Shown in pieces: positions 1 to 9,500 of a DNA stretch of 64,000 nt. The stretch is from NCBI GenBank assembly GCA_964455905.1, contig CAYVYN010000004.1, forward strand, positions 62,001-126,000, in the 5' to 3' direction. The notes under the pieces were generated by a model. That model had not been told where the DNA came from. It worked only from the letters and a program-made list of their open reading frames with translations, and searched no databases. The translations under genes were made by a program, and so were the position numbers. Each line of letters starts with the position of its first letter. The first letter of the stretch is position 1. This DNA comes from CAIJXB01 sp964455905 (lineage in GTDB: Bacteria > Chlamydiota > Chlamydiia > Chlamydiales > Rhabdochlamydiaceae).

Positions 1-1
1 T

Positions 2-562
2 TTCCCTAAAAAAAAGACAAAAGAAGTAAAACTTTTAGAAGAACTGCTAAGTATTTGTAAAAAAGGAGCTACGCAGCTTTTACTAAAAGAAAAGACTCAA
101 AAAAAAGAGGAAATTCCACTTGGAATGACTCCTGAAATAATTGCGCCTCTTAGAAAAGTAGATCTTTTTCCGGAAACACCGACTTCTTCTTTAATGCCTA
201 TTGATGCGCTAGAATTAATTGATCAGGTGTGCTCTGAAATTCTTGTTATGGAAACAGAATCTTCCTCTCAAACTACTTTTATTCTGCAAGGAGAGCGCTT
301 TTCAAACTCCTCATTTTATGGAGCCGAAATCACGATTGAAGAATTTAGCACTGCGCCAAAATTATTCAACATATCGATTAAAACAACAGACTCAGCTATA
401 ACTATTATCCAAACTCAAATAGCCGGATTCCTGAATCTTTTAGAAAAAAGAGACTTTTCTTTCGGCATCAATCGAATTGATACGTCTCTTCAAACAGAAT
501 CTCCCACGGGTAAAGAAAAAAGCGACCAAGACCGACAAAAAGATAAAAAGAGGGAACAATGA
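2..562 (+). CDS. sctP: Type III secretion SctP-like protein (CdsP), 5' end off the window
   Basis: The reading frame is open from base 2 to the stop at 560-562, so the gene enters from the left edge. The ATG at 125 is internal, and no start is visible in the window. The visible part begins with a Lys/Glu-rich helix, continues into a globular segment, and ends in a charged tail rich in Lys, Asp and Gln. Its stop overlaps the next start (ATGA at 559-562), so it is translationally coupled to sctQ. By position it is the CT671/CdsP counterpart, the SctP family that controls needle length and substrate switching. The sequence itself is poorly conserved, so the name rests mainly on gene order; the family is likely but not proven. 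Confidence 0.72.
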   Translation, partial: FPKKKTKEVKLLEELLSICKKGATQLLLKEKTQKKEEIPLGMTPEIIAPLRKVDLFPETPTSSLMPIDALELIDQVCSEILVMETESSSQTTFILQGERFSNSSFYGAEITIEEFSTAPKLFNISIKTTDSAITIIQTQIAGFLNLLEKRDFSFGINRIDTSLQTESPTGKEKSDQDRQKDKKREQ

Positions 563-1770
563 ATACAGAAGCGCCCCTATACTGGATAAAGCAAATAGAA
601 ACAGAACTTACTGACTGTAAAAAAATACCTCTTTGGGGCAATAGTCCCTACTTTCCTTTCGAAGAATTTTCTTTGAAAATGCAAACTCTTTTACAGTGTC
701 CTACTTTTAAAATATACCCTATTGCCCATGAGCCTCTTATTCCGGAAAACGCTCTTAGTTCTTTCGGCCTAAATCCTAAAATCCTTTCGTTCGAACTTGC
801 ACCTATAACAGGCCCCCTTTATTGGGTAATCTCTGCAGAATCCCTTAATGAAATTACTGCGCTACTTCTTTCTAAAGAATCGTCTCAAGGACTACTAGAC
901 CCAGAATTTCAACAAGGTTTTTATGATTTTTTACTACTTCAAGCATGTAAAGAAGTAGAAAATCTTAAGGTATATCCAGATCTTCATATTCAATGGGGAG
1001 AAGAAAAAAAGCCTACAAATATTTCTTTCCTTATTGATGTTTCTATTGCGATTGAAGAAAAGACGTTTCCAGGACGTTTATTACTTTCTTCCGAATTCCA
1101 AAAAGGATTCGCGACTCATTTCCTAAAAGCAGCCTTCAATCCTCTAACTTCACCAATCAGCCACAGTATGGATGTTTCTCTCCGACTAGAGGCTGGCAGC
1201 TGCCTTATTTCTTCTTTAGAATGGGACTCGGTTCAAGAGGGAGACTTTCTCATATTAGATAGATGCTCATATGATCCTGAAACAAAAAAAGGAACTCTTG
1301 ATTTAACGTGGGATAAAACATCCCTTTTTAAAGTCAAAGTCAAAAAAACTAATCTTAAAATCCTAGACTATGCTGTCTATAACGGAGATGGAACTACGAT
1401 GGATGAAGAAAAATCATTTGAAGATCAAGAATTATCAGAAGCTACTGAGCATCTTTGGGACGCTCCTTTAGATGAAGAGCTTACAGAAGACCTCAAAGAG
1501 GAAGCTCCTCTTTACGAAAACCCACCAGACATTCTAGCTTCTACTAAAGACATCCCTTTTCAAATTGTCGTTGAAGTAGATCGAATAAAAATCAGTCTAG
1601 AAAAACTGTTACAACTACAACCTGGAAACGTTCTAGAGCTAGAGGCTCGCCCAGAAAAAGGCGTGACTCTTACTGTGAACGGAAAAAAAATAGCTCGAGG
1701 AGAGCTTTTGAAACTGGGCGATGTCCTCGGAGTAAAAATCATCGAAGTGGGAGGTTCTACTACTCCATGA
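559..1770 (+). CDS. sctQ: Type III secretion cytoplasmic sorting-platform (C-ring) protein SctQ (CdsQ)
   Basis: 403 residues. The last 70 or so form a SpoA/surface-presentation domain of the SctQ/FliN family, with the typical run IPFQIVVEVDRIKISLEKL, then LQPGNVLEL and a VNGKKIARGEL turn ending in GVKIIEVG. The N-terminal two thirds is the less conserved SctQ/FliM-like region. Before the SpoA domain lies an acidic linker (about residues 280-320) rich in Glu and Asp. SctQ builds the cytosolic sorting platform that receives chaperone-effector complexes. The start codon overlaps the stop of sctP, and its own stop overlaps the start of the kinase gene, both as ATGA, so the three genes are one coupled operon. 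Chlamydial order sctP-sctQ-pkn5-sctC supports the call. Confidence 0.92.
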   Translation: MNTEAPLYWIKQIETELTDCKKIPLWGNSPYFPFEEFSLKMQTLLQCPTFKIYPIAHEPLIPENALSSFGLNPKILSFELAPITGPLYWVISAESLNEITALLLSKESSQGLLDPEFQQGFYDFLLLQACKEVENLKVYPDLHIQWGEEKKPTNISFLIDVSIAIEEKTFPGRLLLSSEFQKGFATHFLKAAFNPLTSPISHSMDVSLRLEAGSCLISSLEWDSVQEGDFLILDRCSYDPETKKGTLDLTWDKTSLFKVKVKKTNLKILDYAVYNGDGTTMDEEKSFEDQELSEATEHLWDAPLDEELTEDLKEEAPLYENPPDILASTKDIPFQIVVEVDRIKISLEKLLQLQPGNVLELEARPEKGVTLTVNGKKIARGELLKLGDVLGVKIIEVGGSTTP

Positions 1771-3371
1771 GTAAAGATGGTTTCCATAAACAATATACAG
1801 AACCCGGTTTACTTGATTTAAAAGAGGCCCCCCCTTTACCTGAAAAAATTGGGCCTTATAAAATTGAAGCCCTTCTTCACAGAGGGAGCATGAGCTGGCT
1901 CTATATGGGAATTCATCCTGACACAAAACAACCTATAGCGATTAAAGTCTTGCCTTCAAGTCATGTGAAAAATAAAGAAGCAGTAGACCTATTTCTTCAA
2001 GAATCGCGCACAATTGCTCTTACCAACCACCCAAACATAGTCAAACTTTATGGAGAAGGCCCCTGGGATGGGGGGCTATACATAGCCATGGAATGGGTCC
2101 ACGGCATTTCTTTAAGACAATTTCTTTCTCAACAATCTTTTTCCTTAAAACGCTCTTTGGACATTATTTTACAAATAGCAAGAGCGTTAAAACACCTTCA
2201 CTCTCATGGAATTATTCATAGAGATTTAAAACCGGAAAATATTTTAATTTCAGAAAATGGCCTTATCAAAGTCATTGACTTTGGGATTAGTCAAACAGTA
2301 AAAGATTCTCCATCGGAAGTACCTGGGAAAAAAATGGGAACCCCGAATTATATGAGTCCCGAGCAAAAACAACATCCTTTTGAAATCACCTACTCATCGG
2401 ATATCTACTCACTTGGAGTTCTTGCCTATGAACTGATTTTAGGAAAACTAAGCTTCGGCGTTATTCAAACATCACTTTTACCAAAAAACCTAAGAAAAAT
2501 CATCAGTAAAGCCCTAGCTATTTCAATCCAAGAACGATACCAAAAAATCGACGACTTCATGAACGCTATTACTGAATACCTAAACTCTAATACTGTCGAA
2601 AAAGAAAAACCTGACCAAGATCAAATCACTGAAATTTTAGAAATGTTTCAAAAAACAGCGTATGCTCTTTCTCCTTTCCCAATTCCTTCTTGGCCCTCTG
2701 CTGATATCGGAAGATCTCTATTTAAACCCTCTGTCAACATAGGGCTTTACTATGATGTGTTTATTTTTCCAAATAACACCTGCTTAATACTCATAGCAGA
2801 TCCGATAGAACAAGAACTTAGCACCTTATTTTCTTCTGCAAACTTAAGAGGAATTATAAAAACTCTTATAAAACAATTCACACCGACAAACAGCTCTAAT
2901 ACATTCCCCTCTACTCTTTTTATTAAAACCTTACATGAAGTGATAAAATCGGACCCTTTACTTGGGCCCTTTGCAATCAGCTATATACTACTTGACCCTC
3001 AAACGCAAAAACTATCCTTTTTTAATGCTGGCTTAAGTCAACTCATTCGAATGCCCGCAGGAGAAGAAATCGTAATGATTATCAACAGCAATCCTCTTTT
3101 AGGAAAAGATGCTCCCTCAGAATTCCTAGAGACATCTTCCGATTGGAATATCGGGGATATACTTCTTTTCCATTCTTTCCTGATGGAAGGAAGAGACTCC
3201 TTCGAAAGAACTGAACAAACCGAAGTATTCTTTAAAGACTGTTTAAAAAAAGAAATGCTTCTCTCTGCACAAGTTCAAGCCGATGCAATTATTAAAACCA
3301 CTTCCGCAAGCGCATTATTTGCCAAAAGAAAGCAAACCCATCTTTTGCTTACGATCCAAAGGATATCCTAA
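1767..3371 (+). CDS. pkn5: Ser/Thr protein kinase Pkn5 with degenerate PP2C/SpoIIE-like C-terminal domain
   Basis: 534 residues. The Hanks-type kinase domain (about 30-275) has the beta-3 lysine K60 (AIKVL), helix-C E79, catalytic HRDLKPEN (151-158), DFG (171-173) and SPE (197-199). The glycine loop is degenerate: RGSMSWLY instead of GxGxxG. From about residue 310 to the end the sequence follows the PP2C/SpoIIE phosphatase fold: SADIGRS, GLYYDVF (normally GGDYYD), ILIADP (normally a GDVSGHG-type metal loop), a long helix, DPQTQKLSFFNAGLS (normally AGH) and WNIGDILLFHS (normally GDxLLLYTDG). The metal-binding aspartates and glycines are mostly lost, so it should be an inactive phosphatase-like module. 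In Chlamydia, Pkn5 is encoded between CdsQ and CdsC and is associated with type III secretion. The start overlaps the sctQ stop. Confidence 0.88.
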   Translation: MSKDGFHKQYTEPGLLDLKEAPPLPEKIGPYKIEALLHRGSMSWLYMGIHPDTKQPIAIKVLPSSHVKNKEAVDLFLQESRTIALTNHPNIVKLYGEGPWDGGLYIAMEWVHGISLRQFLSQQSFSLKRSLDIILQIARALKHLHSHGIIHRDLKPENILISENGLIKVIDFGISQTVKDSPSEVPGKKMGTPNYMSPEQKQHPFEITYSSDIYSLGVLAYELILGKLSFGVIQTSLLPKNLRKIISKALAISIQERYQKIDDFMNAITEYLNSNTVEKEKPDQDQITEILEMFQKTAYALSPFPIPSWPSADIGRSLFKPSVNIGLYYDVFIFPNNTCLILIADPIEQELSTLFSSANLRGIIKTLIKQFTPTNSSNTFPSTLFIKTLHEVIKSDPLLGPFAISYILLDPQTQKLSFFNAGLSQLIRMPAGEEIVMIINSNPLLGKDAPSEFLETSSDWNIGDILLFHSFLMEGRDSFERTEQTEVFFKDCLKKEMLLSAQVQADAIIKTTSASALFAKRKQTHLLLTIQRIS

Positions 3372-3529
3372 AAAGGTCCTTAGGCTTCCTTTCCAAAAAA
3401 AGGTTTTTTGCACTTTTTCTAAAATTCAACAAACTTCCATTTACAATAAACCAAGAAGTATCTTAGGATTCGAAGATATTTAGAGTGGTTTTCCCTAGAC
3501 CAAGTAATACTAACAAGGCCTGTCGATCT

Positions 3530-6500
3530 ATGAGAAGCTTTTTTTTAAAATCCCAAATAGCGCTATACTCTTCCTTAGCACCCTTTTTGGCTTCTGATTT
3601 ATGCTATACGCAAAACATATACTCTCCTTTTCTTGGAGCAACAACACCTTCTAAGGCAGAAGACGTTGATGCGGCTAAATACACAGTAAACTTCAATAAC
3701 ACCTCAGTGATTGAAGTCATACGGTTTGTCAGTAAAATTACAGGGGCGAACTTTGTTTTTTCAGAACAAGATCTTCAGTTTAATGTAACGATTGTGTCTG
3801 AAGAGCCCATATCCAGCAAAAATTTCACCGCTGCTTTAATTCAGGTTCTCAGAGTCCATGGTCTTACCCTCTTAGAACAGGAAGGGAACTTTTTAATTAC
3901 GACGAGTACTTCCGGCGTAAATCAAATCTCTACGATTGTTTCGGGAGAGCTTGCTAATTCTATACAAACTAATGCTCCTATTGTTACTAGAGTTTTTCGA
4001 ATTAAAAATGCAAGCGTTTCTCACATAGCCTCTTTAATTAAACCGATGACTTCTCAAGCGTCGCAAATAGAGATTTCCGAGCAAACAAGCCAGTTAATTA
4101 TTACAGATATCACAACAAACGTTGATAAAATAGCGCTACTTTTACTTTCGCTAGATACTCCACACTCTAATCTAGAAATCGAATCCTACACAGCAAAGCA
4201 CGTTTATCCGATTGATATTATTACCTTATGCCAACAAATTTTAGCTCCATTTAGAGATACGAATGCTCTGCTTTTTGTTCCCCAGATAGAAAATAACAGC
4301 ATTTTCATCATATCGACCCCCCATCTAATAGAAAGAGCTCTTTCTATTATGGAAGATATTGATGTACCTCCTTCTAGCACAAAAATCGGGACGGCCCCAC
4401 TTCCGCCGGTCACTCAGAACGTTCACATTTACAAATTAACAGAACAATCTGCTGATACAGTTTTAGCTTCTTTACAAAATATCGGTAAGCAACTTCCCCA
4501 AGGGTCTTTTTCTAGATTATCTCAAGCAATTCAAACCGTAAAAAGCATTCAAGCAACCGGCTCTTTGGCTTTTGTGACTGATGCCGATACATGGAGTGAG
4601 TTAAAAGAAATTCTAGCAGGAATTGACGTCCCTACCTATTTCGGAGAAGCAGGTAAACCCGTGTTTTGGATTTATAAAATCCAAAATGGGACAGCTGAGC
4701 ATATTATTTCCGCATTGAAACAGATGAATTCTTCCTTGCACGATAAAATGCTGCAAGAAACACTCTCGAATGTAAAATGGATCAAAGAAACCGATTCTCT
4801 TATCTTTACAGGTCCAGAATCGATCATCAAAAAAGCCCAAGAAATCGTTCCCTCCCTTGACACTTCAAAAGAAATTGCAGCTCCACAACTTCAACTTTAT
4901 ATCTACAAACTTACAAAAGCTTCAGACTCAGAAATATCGCATTCCTTAGACGAACTGGCTAAAAGCTTTCAAGATAAAGATCTTTCAGTAACTATTCAAA
5001 ACAAAAAATGGATTCCTGAAAGCAACTCGTTTATTTTTAATGGATCTACTGAATCTATTGGCAAGCTTCGCTCCATTCTACCTGTTCTTGATGATTCGCA
5101 ATCTGCTGATCATAAAACAGAGATTTACCTATATAAAATTCAAAATGCGCGAGCTGATCAGATAGAATCCTCACTAAAAAAAGTCTTTGCCTCTCTGCAA
5201 GATCCTTCTTATGCTAGTCTTTTAAAAAGCATGAGATGGCTAGAAGACAGCAACACTCTTTTGTTTAGCGGATCAGGTGAATCTATTGCTATGTTGAAAA
5301 ATGTGCTCCCTTCTTTAGATAGTGTCTCGTTAAAGCCTATAGAACTTACTACTTATACGATAAAACACTCAACGGGAGATCGTATTCTTGCTAGTTTAAA
5401 AGAGCTATCTAAAACCACCCAAGATAAAAACCTACTTGATGTAATTCAAACTGTAAAGTGGATCGCAGAAAGCAATACATTAATTTTTAGCGGATCGAAA
5501 GAGTCTTGCGCGAAATTACAAAGCCTCCTACCTTCTTTAGATAGTGAAAAACAAAGCTTAGAAATTTATACTTATAAAATCATACAAGCGTCAGCTAAAC
5601 AAATCACTGCAGCCCTAGAGCAGATTGCAAAAACTTCACAAGATCAAAGCTTGATTGACTGTATCCGCAAAGTAGAGTGGGTTCAAGCAAGCAATGCCCT
5701 TGTCTTCAATGGATCTGCTTCTACTATTGCAAAACTTAAAAGCATCCTTCCTACGCTTGATTCTATCGAAAAAACACAGCAAACCCAATTTTATCTATAC
5801 CAGATTCAAACAGCTTCTCAAGAGCAAATTGCTGAATCTCTACATAAAATGTTAGGATCCATTCAAAATGCAGATCTTACTTCTACTATCCAAAGCATGA
5901 AATGGCTTCAAGACGTAAATACTCTTATTTTTACAGGAACTCCTGACTCGTTAGAAAAAATTAAGACCATACTCTCTTCTATTGATGTTGCGCCTGCATT
6001 TTTCAAAGAGTCTCAACTCTATACATATAAAATTCAATTTGCACCAGCCTCTCAAATTTCTCTTTCTTTAGAACAAATTGCAAAGAGCACCCAAGATAAA
6101 GGGCTGATGGAAGCTGTAAAATCGATGAAGTGGATCCAAGATAGCAATACTATTATCTTTAACTGTCCACAAGAAATTATAGTTAAACTACAAAAGATTT
6201 TGCCTTCTTTAGATGCTGAAAAACAAAGCGGAGAAATCTACACATATAAAATTACGCAAGCCTCAGCAAAACAAATCACTTCCGGGCTAGAACTGATTGC
6301 AAAAACATCCCAAGACCAATCACTCATTGATTGTATTCGAAAAGCTGAGTGGGTTCAAGCCAGTAATACTCTTGTATTTAACGGATCACCTTCTGCTATT
6401 GCAAAACTTAAAACCATCCTGCCTACCCTCGATTCTAGTGAAAAAACGCAACAAACCCAATTTTACCTATACAAAATCCAAACAGCTTCTCAAGAACAAA

Positions 6501-9500
6501 TCACTGAATCTCTGCATAAGATGTTAGGGTCTATTCACGATGCAGACCTTACTTCTACAATCCAAAGCATGAAATGGATTCAAGATGTAAATACACTTAT
6601 TTTTAGCGGCACTCCTGACTCTTTGGAAAAAATAAAAAACATCCTTGCTTCTATTGATGTCGCACCTGCGTTTTTTAAAGAATCGCAGCTTTACACGTAT
6701 AAAATTCAATTTTCGCCAGCTTCGCAAATTTCCCTTTCTTTAGAACAAATTGCAAAAACGACAAATGATAAATCTCTCATTGAAGCAGTAAAATCGATGA
6801 AATGGATCCAAGATAGCAATACTCTTATTTTTAACTGTCCACAAGAAACCATCGCTAAACTACAAAAGATTTTACCTTCTTTGGATGCTGCTGTACCCGC
6901 AGATTCTGAAATGCAATTTTTCATGTATAAAATCCAACATGCAAAAGCTGAGCAGATAGACTCTTCCTTGAAAAAAATGGCAGGAACCATTCAAGACAAA
7001 GATTTTGCGAAAATGATTCAGAGCATGAAGTGGATTCAAGAAGTGAATACTTTAGTATTTAACGGCACTAAAAAAGCAATTGTTGAATTACAAAAAATGT
7101 TAGCTGATGTAGATGTTGCGCCTTCTGCGACAAAAGAACTCCAATTCTACATGTATAAAATTGCAAACACCTCAGGGCCTCAGATAGAAAATTCTTTAAA
7201 AGAAATGGCTAAAAATATTCAAGATAGCGATTTTATCGCTGCAGTGAACACGATGAAGTGGATGCAAGAAATTAACACTCTTCTTTTTAACGGAACAACA
7301 TCGACAATTACAAAACTGCAAAATATTTTGCCGACCTTAGATGTTTCTGAATCACAGATACAACTTTTCACCTATAAAATCCAATCCTCCACAGGGGCGC
7401 AAATTATAGCTTCCTTGGAAAATACAGCAAAAACCATCCAAGATAAAGAGCTACTCAATGCTATAAAAAGTGTGAAATGGATCGAAGAAAGCAACACTTT
7501 ATTATTTCATGCAACTTCCTCTGCGATTACAAAACTACAAAACCTACTCCCCTCTTTTGATTCATCTTCATTTCTTTCAAAAAACCAGTTTCTCATTTAC
7601 AATCCACAAAATGCATCTGGCGAAAGTATTGCTAACCACATAAAAGAACTGAATCAAAACTTTAAGTCTTCTGGATTAGAGAATGGATCTTTCCTTGCTG
7701 CTTTAGACTCTATGAAGTGGGTCGCTTCTTCCCAATCCCTTGTTTTCACTGGAGATACAGCTTCTTTAGATCGAATCCAAACAATCGTAAAAAATTTAGA
7801 TGTGACCTCTCCTCTAAATCTATCGGAAACTTTCTTATACAAACCTGTTTACGCTACCCAAGCGCAGCTACAAGATGGTCTATCGCGGTTTAGCGAAACT
7901 CTCAATCCAAGCAACACAAACGACCAAAAATTAGCTGAGACAATTTATAAAGCACAGTGGATTGAAGCTAGCGCCTCTTTCCTTTTCAAAGGAGATCCTG
8001 CTACATTAAACAGACTAAAAACTGCTTTAGCTAAAATAGACAGCCAAAAAGAACTCTCAGGCTCTTACGCAAACACCTTTTTCCTATACAAACTGCAATA
8101 TGCTCCAGGAAATATCATCATTCAAAACCTCAAAGACCTAAGCGCGAGTATCCCTCCAGAAGACCCAAGTAATATTTCTGTAATCAAGTCAATACAAAGC
8201 CTTAAATGGGTAAAAGAAAATAATGCGATCTTAATTACAGGTTCGACAGCTACGATCGATCAGGTAAAATCTTTAATCGGAGAATTTGATACAAATTCTG
8301 GAGAAAAAATTACCACCGATTCTAAAGCCGACTTCTTTATCTATAAGCATCTGAATCAATCCCCAGAGCAACTGGCTAAAGCTCTAAAAGATCTTGCTAA
8401 AGACCTTTTAGAATCTAGCCTTGGTGATAAAGATTTAATACGCACATTAGAAACAGTAAAAGTTGTAGAATCTACAAAGTCTTTACTTTTTACAGGATCT
8501 CCTGATTCAATTGCGAAAATCAAAAACCTGCTGCCTTCGATCGACACTCTTACACCAAATACCAACACGATTAAAACAATTGGAAACTCTGTGTTTTTTA
8601 TTTATAAAATAAAAAACACTTCTCCAGAAGAATTAATACGAATTGTAAAAAATTTTGCAGGACAATTAAGTAATACATCTATTGAAGACAAGAACCTAGA
8701 AAAAAGCTTAAATTCCGTACAATGGGTACAAGAAACAAACTCTCTGCTCTTTACAGGGCCAGAAGAGACCTTAAAAAAAGTAGAATCTCTTGTCACCAAA
8801 TTTGACTTAGAAGCACAAGCACAAGCTAAGCCTGCTAGAGAGACTCCTGCAACATTTGTTGTATACACTCCTAAAAACCAAACAGGCAGCTCTCTAATTG
8901 CTATTTTGCATGAGTTCATGCAAAACTTGACTATGTCTGGGGTCGCTGATTCTCTTTTATTTGATGCAATCAACCACTTGAAATTTATTGATAAAACCAA
9001 TTCTCTGATTATTTCAGGAGATCCTGGAGCCATTCAAAAAGTTCAAGAACTTCTTGTCAAATTTGATGTTAGCACAGAGACTGGCGAAGCTACGATGGGA
9101 TCTACCGAGCTCGCGAATTTCCTTATTTATAAATTACAATATCATGCAGGTGCTGACCTTCAAGTAGCCTTAAAAAAAGTAGCAACTAGTTTAGATAAAA
9201 CAGCCCCTGATGCAAATAAAGCGTTAATTGACGTGATTGATTCCTTGCAATGGATTGAAGTCACTAATTCCTTACTTGGAACAGGCTCCCCTGAAATTTT
9301 AGCAAAACTTAAAGAGCTTATTTTAAGTTTAGACGTCCCTCTTCGACAGGTATTTATTGAAGTACTCGTCGTCGAAACCTCTTTATTTAATTCTCAAAAT
9401 TTTGGGTTGCAATGGGGGTCCCAACTTCAATACCTAAATAAAACGGTAGGAGCTCTTGGTAATTTTCCTGTAAAAGTGCAAAACACAGTCCTGGGAAGTA

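Noticed and set aside
3283..3483. Plus-strand frame running from the end of pkn5 into the gap before sctC
   Set aside because: Most of it is the pkn5 sequence in another frame; no ribosome-binding site and no recognisable protein features in the rest.
8602..9033. 143-codon minus-strand frame within sctC
   Set aside because: Antisense shadow of the repeat region; no start signal and no protein-like features.
4415..9343. Possibility that the repeat block is a CRISPR or other DNA-level repeat array
   Set aside because: The periodicity is at codon level with silent variation, the frame is open throughout, and there are no short identical repeats with unique spacers.
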